Source: Flavobacterium tyrosinilyticum (GTDB lineage Bacteria; Bacteroidota; Bacteroidia; Flavobacteriales; Flavobacteriaceae). From it: a stretch of 64,000 nucleotides of DNA. The stretch spans positions 113,656-177,655 of the forward strand of contig NZ_JAMOKG010000002.1 of NCBI RefSeq assembly GCF_023656565.1, given 5' to 3'. The translations under genes were made by a program, and so were the position numbers. Numbering within the stretch: the stretch's first letter is position 1; the number at the start of each line of letters is the position of its first letter. Shown piece by piece: positions 1-8,246 of the stretch. The notes under the pieces are model-generated. The model was not told the DNA's origin. It did not search any database and saw only the letters and a program-made list of their open reading frames with translations.

Positions 1-1
1 C

Positions 2-757
2 AATTTATATAAGCTCTATTTTGATAGAGAAACCACTTTTATGCGTGGTAAATTAACAAATGGAAATTGGAGAACGCCATTTAATCCGCTTTCGTCAGCA
101 CATCGTAAAGACGATTATGTTGAGGGAAATGCATGGCAATATACTTGGCTTGTTCCTCAAGATCCGTACGGTTTAATTGATTTATTTGGAAGCGAAGATA
201 AATTTATTGCAAAATTAGATTCACTTTTTCTATTGACTGATAAAGTAGAAGGAGAGGATGTTTCGCCAGATATTAGCGGTTTAATAGGACAGTACGCTCA
301 CGGAAACGAGCCGAATCATCATATTCCGTATTTGTATGCGTATGTGGGACAGCCTTGGAAAACAGCAAAATTAATTCGAGAAATTGACGATAAATTCTAC
401 TCAACAAAACCAGACGGATTATGTGGTAATGAAGATTTAGGACAAATGTCGGCTTGGTATATTTTATCTTCTATGGGATTCTATTCGGTTAATCCTGCGA
501 ACGGAATTTACGTTTTGGGAAGTCCGTTAGTAAACAATGCTGTAATTCATCATAAAAAAGGTATTTCATTTACGATAAATGCGGTTAATAACAGCGCTTC
601 AAATCTCTACATCCAAAAAGCAGAATATAACGGAAAACCATACTCAAAATCATACATCACACAAGAAATGATTGTAAAAGGAGGAGAACTCAAATTATAT
701 ATGGGAAGCAAACCTTCGCAAACATTTGGAGTAAAAAAAGAAGACAGGCCGCTTTAG
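2..757 (+). CDS. GH92 alpha-mannosidase, C-terminal part (5' end outside window)
   Basis: The reading frame is open from the first bases of the window to the stop at 757, so the start lies upstream. The visible part is the C-terminal half of a glycoside hydrolase family 92 enzyme, a calcium-dependent exo-alpha-mannosidase. It shows the family's late signatures: GQYAHGNEPNHH, GLCGNEDLGQMSAWY, then a glycine-rich beta region ending in VKGGELKLYMG. The next gene encodes a complete GH92 with the same blocks, so the two are tandem paralogues. Extracytoplasmic action on mannan or N-glycan oligosaccharides is inferred from the family and from the GH125 and sugar kinase downstream. Family assignment is firm; linkage specificity cannot be read from sequence. 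Confidence 0.93.
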   Translation, partial: NLYKLYFDRETTFMRGKLTNGNWRTPFNPLSSAHRKDDYVEGNAWQYTWLVPQDPYGLIDLFGSEDKFIAKLDSLFLLTDKVEGEDVSPDISGLIGQYAHGNEPNHHIPYLYAYVGQPWKTAKLIREIDDKFYSTKPDGLCGNEDLGQMSAWYILSSMGFYSVNPANGIYVLGSPLVNNAVIHHKKGISFTINAVNNSASNLYIQKAEYNGKPYSKSYITQEMIVKGGELKLYMGSKPSQTFGVKKEDRPL

Positions 758-769
758 AACTGTGGATTT

Positions 770-882
770 CCTGCAAGGTTTTTAAAACCTTGTAGGCATA
801 GTTAAAGATTTTATTTTAAGATAAGTTATAGATTCAGATTTCACAAAAATAAATACCTACAAGGTTTTAAAAACCTTGCAGG
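770..882. repeat. paired palindromes between the two GH92 genes
   Basis: Two 27-bp palindromes (770-796 and 856-882) are inverted copies of each other, built on CCTGCAAGG, a T/A centre, and CCTTGTAGG. Each can form its own hairpin and together they can form one long stem around a 59-bp loop. The element fills the gap between the GH92 genes and ends 15 bp before the second start codon. Confidence 0.85.
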
Positions 883-897
883 ACAACAATACATGAG

Positions 898-3177
898 ATG
901 AAAATAAAAAGTTTAATTTTTTTTGGATTAATACACTGCTGCATTTCTATAAATGCGCAAGTTAAAGAGCCAGTAGAATATGTAAATCCGTTAATGGGAA
1001 CGCAGTCTTTGCATAATCTTTCTAACGGAAATACGTATCCTGCTATCTGCAGACCGTGGGGAATGAATTTCTGGACGCCACAAACTGGCAAAATGGGAGA
1101 TGGATGGGCGTATACCTATACGGCAGAAAAAATCAGAGGATTTAAGCAGACGCATCAGCCGTCACCTTGGATGAACGATTACGGTCAGTTTTCGATTATG
1201 CCCGTTACAGGTAAATTGGCTTTCACCGAAGACGAGCGTGCGAGTTGGTTCAGCCATAAAGCAGAAATTTCAAAACCATATTATTACAGCGTTTATTTGG
1301 CTGATTATGATGTTACGACCGAAATTACCACAACAGAAAGAGCAGCACATTTTCAGATCACATTTCCTGAAAATGAAAAATCTTCTATTGTAATCGATGC
1401 TTTTGATAAAGGTTCGTATATCAAAATAATTCCGTCAGAGAATAAAATAATCGGTTATACAACTTGCAACAGCGGCGGAGTTCCTCAGAATTTTAAGAAC
1501 TATTTTGTTTTAGTATTTGATAAACCATTTGCAACAAATTATACTTGTATTGATAGAGTTTTGATTAAAGATAAATTAGAAGCAACAGGACTTCATACAG
1601 GCGCAATAGTTGGATTTAAAACTAAAAAAGGAGAAAAAATAAATGTAAAAGTAGCTTCTTCTTTTATAAGTCCTGAACAGGCTGAACTAACTTTAAAAAA
1701 CGAATTAGATGCAGCATCTTTTGAGAAAACTCTAGCACAGTCTAAAAATGAATGGAACAAAGTCTTAGGAAAAATTACAGTTGAAGATACAAACGAAGAT
1801 CAATTAAAAACTTTTTATTCTTGTTTATACCGTACCGTTTGTTTTCCACAAAAACAATATGAAATAAATAAAGAGGGCGAAATTGTACACTACAGCCCAT
1901 ACAACGGAAAAGTTCTTCCGGGTTATATGTATGCAGGAACGGGATTTTGGGATACTTTCCGTGCTTTATATCCTTTGTTAAATCTGGTTTATCCTTCTAT
2001 AAATAAAGAAATGCAGGAAGGATTGATAAACGATTATAAAGAAGGCGGATTCCTGCCAGAATGGTCAAGCCCAGGATTTAGAAATGTAATGGTAGGAAAC
2101 AATTCTGCTTCTGTAGTTTCAGACGCTTATATGAAAGGATTACGCGGTTATGACATCAATACTTTATACGAAGCTTTACTTCATGGCGCCAATAATGAAG
2201 GCCCGTTGGATGCAGTTGGAAGAAAAGGAGTTCAATATTACAATACTTTGGGATATGTTCCGTACGATGTGAATATCAACGAAAATGCAGCGCGAACTTT
2301 GGAATATGCTTACGATGATTTTACGATCTGGAAACTGGCTAAAGCATTAAATCGCCCGAAAAAAGAAATCAGTTTGTATGAAAAACGAATGCTGAATTAC
2401 AAAAAACTCTACAATCCGGAAATAGGATTAATGAGCGGACGAAATAAAGACGGCAGTTTTCCAGCCAATTTTAATCCGTTTAAATGGGGAGATGCTTTTA
2501 CCGAAGGAAACAGCTGGCATTACAGCTGGAGTGTTTTTCATGACATTCAAGGCTTGATTGATTTAATGGGCGGAGAGAAAAATTTCACAGCAAAATTAGA
2601 CGCCGTATTTACAATGCCTCCAATTTTTGACGACAGTTATTATGGAGCTGTTATTCACGAAATCCGCGAAATGCAGATTATGAATATGGGACAATACGCT
2701 CACGGAAACCAGCCAATTCAGCATATGATTTACTTGTACAATTACGCAGGAGAACCTTGGAAAACACAATACTGGTCAAGAGAAGTTATGAACCGTTTAT
2801 ATAAACCAACTCCAGACGGCTATTGTGGAGATGAAGATAACGGACAAACTTCTGCTTGGTATATATTTTCAGCAATGGGATTCTATCCGGTTTGCCCAGG
2901 AACTGAAGAATATGTTTTAGGAGCGCCTCTGTTTAAGAAAACAACTTTGCAGTTAGAAAACGGAAAACAGCTTATTATCAATGCGCCTAATAATTCAGAA
3001 ACCAACAAATATGTAAACGAATTAAAATGGGATAATGCTCTTCATACTAAAAATTACATCAATCATTTTGATGTATTAAAAGGAGGGGAATTAAATTTTG
3101 ATATGACAAGTTCTCCTAATTTTAAAAGAGGCACAACAAAGGAATCATTCCCATATTCTTATTCAACTTCAAAATAA
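898..3177 (+). CDS. GH92 alpha-1,2-type mannosidase, complete
   Basis: A 759-residue glycoside hydrolase family 92 protein, the usual length for the family. Residues 1-20 look like a Sec signal peptide ending in INAQ. The N-terminal beta-sandwich starts with EYVNPLMGTQS. The (alpha/alpha)6 domain carries GTGFWDTFRALYP near residue 350, GNSWHYSWSVFHD near 540, GQYAHGNQPIQH near 600 and GYCGDEDNGQTSAWY near 640. These blocks hold the acidic and calcium-binding residues of GH92. The enzyme should release mannose from non-reducing ends in the periplasm or at the cell surface. It is followed after 6 bp by the GH125 gene, which implies cotranscription. Alpha-1,2 versus 1,3 or 1,6 preference is not decidable here. 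Confidence 0.95.
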   Translation: MKIKSLIFFGLIHCCISINAQVKEPVEYVNPLMGTQSLHNLSNGNTYPAICRPWGMNFWTPQTGKMGDGWAYTYTAEKIRGFKQTHQPSPWMNDYGQFSIMPVTGKLAFTEDERASWFSHKAEISKPYYYSVYLADYDVTTEITTTERAAHFQITFPENEKSSIVIDAFDKGSYIKIIPSENKIIGYTTCNSGGVPQNFKNYFVLVFDKPFATNYTCIDRVLIKDKLEATGLHTGAIVGFKTKKGEKINVKVASSFISPEQAELTLKNELDAASFEKTLAQSKNEWNKVLGKITVEDTNEDQLKTFYSCLYRTVCFPQKQYEINKEGEIVHYSPYNGKVLPGYMYAGTGFWDTFRALYPLLNLVYPSINKEMQEGLINDYKEGGFLPEWSSPGFRNVMVGNNSASVVSDAYMKGLRGYDINTLYEALLHGANNEGPLDAVGRKGVQYYNTLGYVPYDVNINENAARTLEYAYDDFTIWKLAKALNRPKKEISLYEKRMLNYKKLYNPEIGLMSGRNKDGSFPANFNPFKWGDAFTEGNSWHYSWSVFHDIQGLIDLMGGEKNFTAKLDAVFTMPPIFDDSYYGAVIHEIREMQIMNMGQYAHGNQPIQHMIYLYNYAGEPWKTQYWSREVMNRLYKPTPDGYCGDEDNGQTSAWYIFSAMGFYPVCPGTEEYVLGAPLFKKTTLQLENGKQLIINAPNNSETNKYVNELKWDNALHTKNYINHFDVLKGGELNFDMTSSPNFKRGTTKESFPYSYSTSK

Positions 3178-3183
3178 AAATAT

Positions 3184-4647
3184 ATGCAGTCACGTAGAAA
3201 ATTTATAAGAAATGCAGGCATTTTTTCAGCAGGATTACTGGCACTTCAAACAGAAGCTTTCGGATTTAATTCAGATGCTTTTCCCTTTCCACTAAAAGAT
3301 TTTGTTTCTAAAAGACCTCCTGTTGCCGAAAGAAAATTTACGAGTAAAGCAATTGAAGCCGCTATCGTACGCATCAAAAAACAAATCGGCAATCCTGAGT
3401 TAGCGTGGATATTCGAAAACTGTTTTCCAAACACATTAGATACCACAGTCGATTTTGAGATTATTGATGGGAAACCAGATACGTATGTAATTACAGGAGA
3501 TATTGATGCCATGTGGCTTAGAGACAGTACGGCACAGATTTGGCCTTATATTCCGTTTGTAAAAGAAGATCCGAAACTGGCAGAACTGGTAAAAGGAGTA
3601 ATTAATCGTCAAGCGAAATGTATTCTGCTGGATCCGTATGCGAATGCTTTTTATAAAGATTTTACGAAGGAAAGCGAATGGAAAAATGACCTTACTAAAA
3701 TGCAACCCGGAATTCACGAAAGAAAATGGGAAATTGACAGTTTGTGTTATCCAGTTCGATTAGCACACGGATATTGGAAGGAAACAGGAGACATCAGTTT
3801 ATTTGATGCCAAATGGAAAGAAGCCATGCTTTTAATTTTGCTGACTTTTAAAGAACAGCAGCGAATGGATGGAAAAGGAGGACCTTATAGTTTTCAGCGT
3901 CAGACGGCTTGGGCGACAGACGGAGTTCCGTTAGGCGGTTATGGCTATCCTGTAAAACCGTGCGGATTAATTGTCTCGACTTTCCGACCAAGTGACGATT
4001 CTACTTTGTTTGGTTATCTGATTCCGAGCAATATGTTCGCTATTGAAATATTGGGCTATCTGATTGAAATTTTCTCTCTGCCAGCTTTAAAAGACAATGA
4101 TTTAGTTGCGAAAGCCACAAAATTAAGAGATGAGGTTCAAAATGGACTTAATGAACACGGAATCATCAATCACCCGAAATTCGGAAAAATTATAGCTTTT
4201 GAAGTAAATGGATACGGCAGTTTCCACATGATGGACGATGCTAATGTGCCGTCTTTATTGTCATTGCCATATTTAGGCGCTATTGCTCCAAATGATCCTT
4301 TATATCTAAATACACGAAAAGTGGTGCTGTCTGAAAATAATCCGTTTTTCTATAAAGGAAAAGCAGGCGAAGGTGTTGGCGGTCCGCACACGGGAGTTGA
4401 TACGATCTGGCCTATGAGTATTGTTTTGAGGGCGATTACAAGTGTAGACGAAAAAGAAATAAAGGCTTGTATCAGCAATTTAATTAAAACAAACGCCGAT
4501 ACAGGATTTATGCACGAATCATTTCATAAAGACGATGTAACCAAATTTACCCGTAAATGGTTTGCCTGGGCGAATACATTATTTGGCGAAATGATTGTAC
4601 ATACCAGTATTTATTATCCTCAAATTTTAAAAGACAAAAATATCTAG
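3184..4647 (+). CDS. GH125 exo-alpha-mannosidase (DUF1237) with Tat-like signal
   Basis: A 487-residue member of glycoside hydrolase family 125, metal-independent inverting exo-alpha-1,6-mannosidases. Family signatures are GDIDAMWLRDSTAQIWPY near residue 100, WEIDSLCYPVRLAH near 180, FMMDDANVPSLLSLPYLG-type sequence near 350 and GGPHTGVDTIWPMS near 400. The N-terminus, SRRKFIRNAGIFSAGLLAL, has paired arginines before a hydrophobic stretch and ends near EAFG, which resembles a twin-arginine signal; a Sec signal is an alternative. It sits 6 bp after the GH92 gene and 22 bp before the ROK kinase. GH92 plus GH125 is a typical set for dismantling mannan or high-mannose N-glycans. Confidence 0.94.
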   Translation: MQSRRKFIRNAGIFSAGLLALQTEAFGFNSDAFPFPLKDFVSKRPPVAERKFTSKAIEAAIVRIKKQIGNPELAWIFENCFPNTLDTTVDFEIIDGKPDTYVITGDIDAMWLRDSTAQIWPYIPFVKEDPKLAELVKGVINRQAKCILLDPYANAFYKDFTKESEWKNDLTKMQPGIHERKWEIDSLCYPVRLAHGYWKETGDISLFDAKWKEAMLLILLTFKEQQRMDGKGGPYSFQRQTAWATDGVPLGGYGYPVKPCGLIVSTFRPSDDSTLFGYLIPSNMFAIEILGYLIEIFSLPALKDNDLVAKATKLRDEVQNGLNEHGIINHPKFGKIIAFEVNGYGSFHMMDDANVPSLLSLPYLGAIAPNDPLYLNTRKVVLSENNPFFYKGKAGEGVGGPHTGVDTIWPMSIVLRAITSVDEKEIKACISNLIKTNADTGFMHESFHKDDVTKFTRKWFAWANTLFGEMIVHTSIYYPQILKDKNI

Positions 4648-4669
4648 TACTAAAGCTAAATAATTAAAA

Positions 4670-5569
4670 ATGAATACATCACACGCCATTGGGCTGGATA
4701 TAGGAGGAACGCATATTACGGCTGCGGTTATTGATAAAGCAGAAATGAAAGTTCTTGACTTTTCGATTTGTAAAGAATCTTTCGATTCAAATATGCCAGC
4801 AGATCAGGTTATGAGTATCTGGAAAAAAGTAATTAGTACCGCAATAGAAAACTCTAAGATTAAAGATATTAAAGGAATTGCAATTTGCATGCCTGGACCT
4901 TTTGATTATAAAAACGGAATTTGCTGGATTAAAGATCAGTCGAAATACGAACATTTTTACGGATTAAACATTCGAGAATTGCTTTTGGAAACTCTAGATT
5001 TTCCTGCAGATTTTCCAGTTCTTTTTGAAAATGACGCTGTTTGTTTTGGAAAAGGAGAAGTTTTTAAACAGCAGGAAAATCTTTCTAAAAAAGTAATGGC
5101 AGTAACATTAGGAACTGGATTGGGAGCGTGTTTTATTGACAAAGGAACATCAATCAGTTCAGGAAGTTCTGTTCCCACTGATGGCGAAATATACAATCTG
5201 TCTTATAAAGATGGAATTGCCGAAGATTATGTTTCGGTTAGAGGTCTTTTATCACATTACAAATCTTTAAGCGGTTGCGATCTTAATAATGGTTTAGAAC
5301 TTTATAATCTAGCAAAAAATGGAGATCAGAAGGCAATTCAGGTATTTGAAAGAATGGGAGAGGATTTAGCAACAGTCGCAATTCCGTGGATTATCAACTT
5401 TACAGCAGATCATATTATTATTGGAGGAAAAATTGCCAATGCAAGCGATTTGTTTTTGTCTTCATTTAACAAAACAATTCAGAAATCGGGTTCTGAAATT
5501 CAAGTTTCCATTTCGAATGATAATGAAATTGCAGCCTTGTTAGGTGCAGTTAGTTTCCTTTGTGATTAA
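4670..5569 (+). CDS. ROK-family sugar kinase (zinc motif absent)
   Basis: A 299-residue ROK family protein. The N-terminal phosphate-binding motif LDIGGTHITAAV (residues 8-19), FENDAVCFGKGE with the catalytic-base aspartate near residue 118, and TLGTGLGACF near 147 identify the fold. Most ROK hexokinases carry a CxCGxxGCxE zinc motif downstream; none is present here, where the segment runs from PTDGEIYNLSY into AEDYVSVRG. Encoded last in the mannosidase operon, it most likely phosphorylates the liberated hexose (mannose or a related sugar) in the cytoplasm. That substrate is an inference from neighbours. A terminator hairpin follows at once, closing the transcription unit. Confidence 0.85.
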   Translation: MNTSHAIGLDIGGTHITAAVIDKAEMKVLDFSICKESFDSNMPADQVMSIWKKVISTAIENSKIKDIKGIAICMPGPFDYKNGICWIKDQSKYEHFYGLNIRELLLETLDFPADFPVLFENDAVCFGKGEVFKQQENLSKKVMAVTLGTGLGACFIDKGTSISSGSSVPTDGEIYNLSYKDGIAEDYVSVRGLLSHYKSLSGCDLNNGLELYNLAKNGDQKAIQVFERMGEDLATVAIPWIINFTADHIIIGGKIANASDLFLSSFNKTIQKSGSEIQVSISNDNEIAALLGAVSFLCD

Positions 5570-5574
5570 AAATA

Positions 5575-5609
5575 AAAACGGATGAGTATTGGACTCATCC
5601 GTTTTTTTG
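5575..5609 (+). terminator. intrinsic terminator after the mannosidase operon
   Basis: A 12-bp perfect stem (AAACGGATGAGT with ACTCATCCGTTT, 5-nt loop) runs into a T-tract. It lies directly after the ROK kinase stop codon. Confidence 0.88.
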
Positions 5610-5650
5610 TTTTACTTATTTAGTATTACATATCTTTTTGACTGTAATAG

Positions 5651-5690
5651 AAAAGCCTTTAAATACGAATATCTAAAGGCTCTTTATTTT
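5651..5690 (-). terminator. terminator of the first tRNA-Ser gene
   Basis: On the minus strand, GCCTTTA and TAAAGGC form a hairpin followed by TTTTCT, about 25 bp past the 3' end of the tRNA. The plus-strand side is also followed by a T-rich stretch, so it may work both ways. Confidence 0.6.
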
Positions 5691-5714
5691 TTAAGTTTCT
5701 TCTGAAACTTCATC

Positions 5715-5802
5715 TGGCGGAGAAAGAGGGATTCGAACCCCCGGACCTGTTACAGTCAACAGTTTTCAAGACTGCCGCATTCGACCGCTCTGCCATTTCT
5801 CC
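5715..5802 (-). tRNA. tRNA-Ser(UGA), CCA encoded
   Basis: The minus strand folds as a class II tRNA: a 7-bp acceptor stem GGAGAAA/TTTCTCC, anticodon loop CTTGAAA (anticodon UGA), a long variable arm, and a T-loop containing GGTTCGAATCC. After discriminator G (complement of position 5718) the genome encodes CCA (5715-5717). The 85-nt body is identical to the second copy at 7610-7694, which lacks an encoded CCA. The leader upstream of the gene is also similar in the two copies. Confidence 0.97.
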
Positions 5803-5834
5803 AGTATGTTGCTCTCATTTTCTGATTGCGAGTG

Positions 5835-5842
5835 CAAAGATA
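5835..5842 (-). promoter_or_regulatory. -7 box of tRNA-Ser promoter (TATCTTTG)
   Basis: On the minus strand TATCTTTG matches the Bacteroidota -7 consensus TAnnTTTG. It lies about 33 bp before the mature tRNA 5' end. No convincing -33 TTG element is visible at standard spacing. Confidence 0.65.
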
Positions 5843-6084
5843 AGGTGTTTTTTGAATTGTGAAAATTTTTTTGAAACTATTTACAAAGAAAATGATCGAC
5901 TCATAAAAAAGAAAATCCCTAAGAAAGCTAAAGATTTAAGAGTGAGGCAAAAACAGAAAGAATGAAATTAAGGCGTCTTAGTTTACTTTGTGAAATATTT
6001 CAATTTAAGATAATTTTTAATCTGTGATGAGGTTTTAAGTAACAAATCAGAAGATTTGCGACATATAACTTAAACCAGATAAAA

Positions 6085-6285
6085 ATGATGACACTTATAG
6101 CAATATTTTTTCCATGTATCTCCTTTCTTTTAAGAGGTAAAATTTTAACATCTTTACTTTGTTTAATTTTACAGCTTACTTTAATCGGCTGGTTGCCTGC
6201 TGCCATATGGGCTGTCATATCACTTCAGAATTCAAGAGCCGACAGACGTAATGAAAAACTAATAAGAGCCATGCGAAAAAGATGA
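6085..6285 (+). CDS. small Pmp3/YqaE (UPF0057)-like membrane protein
   Basis: A 66-residue protein with two hydrophobic segments (about residues 2-16 and 22-46) and a basic tail (RADRRNEKLIRAMRKR). The spacing of an LLRG-type turn followed by the second helix with LTLIGWLPAAIWAV resembles the Pmp3/YqaE proteolipid family (LLGWIPGIIHA-type core), whose members are small inner-membrane proteins linked to salt or membrane stress. The match is by eye and the charged tail is longer than usual. Two adjacent ATG codons (6085 and 6088) could start it. It is the only rightward gene between the two tRNA-Ser copies. Confidence 0.7.
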   Translation: MMTLIAIFFPCISFLLRGKILTSLLCLILQLTLIGWLPAAIWAVISLQNSRADRRNEKLIRAMRKR

Positions 6286-6313
6286 TTTTTTCATTTTCAA
6301 AGTATATGGAAAT

Positions 6314-7381
6314 TTATGCCCATTTCTCATCAATAATTCCAGGTTTTTCAAAATCAATTATTCGCTCTTTAGGAATCATCAGTTTTTCAATTTGATTTTG
6401 ATCTAAGTATTGTTTTTGCTCTTTGATAAAATCAGAAGCGTCTAATACAAATTCAATTTTTTCTTTTACCAATTTTTCAAAATCTTCTTCTGTCAAATCC
6501 AGCTGTATGGTTTGTCTTTCGATTTCTTTTCCAAAATAATCGTAATCAGAATTCCACTTCGGTTTTACTTTTTCTAAAATCTCTTCAAAAGCTTCTTTTC
6601 TTGTCCAAACAGCCAATGCGCTTTCCTGATTTTCTTTTTCGCTCAATTGGTAATGATGCATTATGGATAGAAAACTTAGATGTATTGAATTTGCTTTCAA
6701 ACCGCTGTAATCAGCCTTTCCAAGATCTTGGTTTTCTATAATAGAGGTAGCTATAGTTTTCGTGTTAAGTAGATACAATACGACAAATTCTTTTACTATA
6801 CCATCATATGGAGGGTTGTCAAGAATGTCAAGGTTTTTCATTACATAACCTATTATATTTTGCCCGTTTTTAGGCAACTCTTTTAATCTATCTGGATAAT
6901 TTTCAAGAGCTATTGCAAAACCCTTATAGCTTGATTCGCCTAAAACGGGAACTTTTCTTCTGAATTCAAAATCCCATTGCACCAGTCTTTTGGTTGCGTA
7001 TGCAGCTATTACTTCATTGGCTTGCTGTTCTATTTGTTCTAAATACTTTTTAGCCTCTTTGGTGCCAATATCTGCAAGCGCCCAAGTACATTTTCTCTGC
7101 AAAGGAAAGTACTCATTCCAACTAATATATTCATAATCTGAGAATGCTACTTTAAATAAAGTTTCTGCTGTAATAGGGTTTGAAATATATTGAAAAGCGC
7201 TAGCCATATCTTCGTGAGCTTCATGCCATTCCGATTCGAACAGTTGACAAAGAAGCAAAAGAATTTCTTCATCTTTTTCATAAGTGTAAATAAAAGAAAG
7301 AGCATATTCATATACACCGTCACTGTCTTTCTCTGTTAAAAGCCTTTTTATTTCAATTAAATCAGTTTCTCTTTGGGTCAT
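6314..7381 (-). CDS. helical-repeat (HEAT-like) protein of unknown function
   Basis: A 355-residue protein if it begins at the ATG encoding MTQRETDLIEIKRLL. The frame extends 24 codons further only by using a TTG, so the ATG is preferred. It is acidic, soluble, has no signal peptide and is predicted to be largely helical. A HEAT-like segment, CTWALADIGTKEAKKYLEQ, lies in the first half, followed by a second helix pair (VIAAYATKRLVQWDF). The C-terminal half has no motif I recognise. It lies alone between the tRNA-Ser copies, convergent with the small membrane protein gene 28 bp away. A scaffold or immunity-type role is possible but unsupported. Confidence 0.75.
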   Translation of the reverse strand: MTQRETDLIEIKRLLTEKDSDGVYEYALSFIYTYEKDEEILLLLCQLFESEWHEAHEDMASAFQYISNPITAETLFKVAFSDYEYISWNEYFPLQRKCTWALADIGTKEAKKYLEQIEQQANEVIAAYATKRLVQWDFEFRRKVPVLGESSYKGFAIALENYPDRLKELPKNGQNIIGYVMKNLDILDNPPYDGIVKEFVVLYLLNTKTIATSIIENQDLGKADYSGLKANSIHLSFLSIMHHYQLSEKENQESALAVWTRKEAFEEILEKVKPKWNSDYDYFGKEIERQTIQLDLTEEDFEKLVKEKIEFVLDASDFIKEQKQYLDQNQIEKLMIPKERIIDFEKPGIIDEKWA

Positions 7382-7566
7382 TCGTTTATTTAAGATTTGG
7401 ATTTTGGGAACGGGTGATTGGTATTCGTTTATTTCTTGAGCTAATATAAACAATTTGCGTTGGCTCAGTAGTTTGGTTTTTGAACAACTTTATTTTACGG
7501 TGGAAGTTCCGCTTAGAATAGGTCTTGAATATATAACTGAAATTTAAAGTCGGAGGGTGTTGCAGT

Positions 7567-7602
7567 AAAAAAGAAAACCCTTAACGAAGTTAAGGGTTTC
7601 AA
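7567..7602 (-). terminator. terminator of the second tRNA-Ser gene
   Basis: On the minus strand GAAACCCTTAAC and GTTAAGGGTTTTC form a strong stem with a 3-nt loop, followed by a T-run, within 10 bp of the tRNA 3' end. Confidence 0.88.
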
Positions 7603-7609
7603 AGTTCTG

Positions 7610-7694
7610 CGGAGAAAGAGGGATTCGAACCCCCGGACCTGTTACAGTCAACAGTTTTCAAGACTGCCGCATTCGACCGCTCTGCCATTTCTCC
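7610..7694 (-). tRNA. tRNA-Ser(UGA), second identical copy, CCA not encoded
   Basis: The 85-nt body is identical to 5718-5802: same acceptor stem, UGA anticodon, variable arm and T-loop. The three bases after discriminator G read CAG, not CCA, so the end must be added post-transcriptionally. The 40-50 bp upstream, including the -7 box, resemble those of the first copy, while sequence downstream of the discriminator base does not. Confidence 0.97.
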
Positions 7695-7726
7695 AGTATG
7701 TCGCAATCATTGTCTGATTGCGGGTG

Positions 7727-7734
7727 CAAATATA
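7727..7734 (-). promoter_or_regulatory. -7 box of second tRNA-Ser promoter (TATATTTG)
   Basis: Minus-strand TATATTTG fits TAnnTTTG at the same distance from the tRNA as in the first copy. The surrounding leader is recognisably duplicated (GATTGCG-G/A-GTGCAAA in plus orientation). Confidence 0.65.
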
Positions 7735-7846
7735 AGACGGTTTTTCGGTTATAAAAACTTTTTTCGGACTTTTTTTTTGAAGTTTTCTAAGATAATTTTC
7801 AAGTGTCTAATTATCAGTATTTCCGAAAGTGATGTTTTTTGAAAAA

Positions 7847-8245
7847 TTAATCTAAATCGTCTAAAATTGGCGTTGGTTTTTTGTTTTCGTCAACAGCAAC
7901 AAAAGAAAAAGTTCCTGAAACTACCGTTTCGCGAAGTTCAGAATACATTTGTTCCATGAAAATATCGACGTGAATTTTACAGCTAGTTCTTCCAACGCTG
8001 TCTACTTTTGCTACTAATTCAATTAATGTACCTGCAGGAATTGCTTTTTTAAAGTCAATTTGCCCTGTAGAAATCGTAACTACTTTTTTACGGCTGAATC
8101 GAGTCGCGCAGATAAAAGCAACTTCATCCATTAAATGAAGAGCAGTTCCTCCAAATAAAGTATCATAATGATTCGTTGTACTAGGGAAAACGGCTTTAAA
8201 AATACGAGTTTCCGATTTCTGAATTCTTTCTTCTACTGTTCCCAT
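7847..8245 (-). CDS. acyl-CoA thioesterase, hotdog fold (YciA-like)
   Basis: A 132-residue hotdog-fold thioesterase. The core HYDTLFGGTALHLMDEVAF carries the N(x)G-type asparagine region and catalytic aspartate/glutamate of YciA/acyl-CoA hydrolases, followed by VVTISTGQIDFKKAIP and GRTSCKIHVDIF. It hydrolyses acyl-CoA to free acid plus CoA in the cytoplasm; chain length is unknown. The chosen ATG encodes MGTVEERIQK, one base past the ribBA stop codon. Longer starts overlap ribBA and one of them needs TTG. It is the last gene of the long leftward operon. Confidence 0.9.
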   Translation of the reverse strand: MGTVEERIQKSETRIFKAVFPSTTNHYDTLFGGTALHLMDEVAFICATRFSRKKVVTISTGQIDFKKAIPAGTLIELVAKVDSVGRTSCKIHVDIFMEQMYSELRETVVSGTFSFVAVDENKKPTPILDDLD

Positions 8246-8246
8246 A

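Noticed and set aside
867..1091. 74-aa minus-strand frame at the start of the GH92 gene
   Set aside because: Antisense shadow of a well-supported coding region.
5715..7694. Integrated genomic island between the tRNA-Ser copies
   Set aside because: Only two small host-like genes lie inside and there is no integrase; whole-gene duplication is simpler, so it is reported only as a finding.
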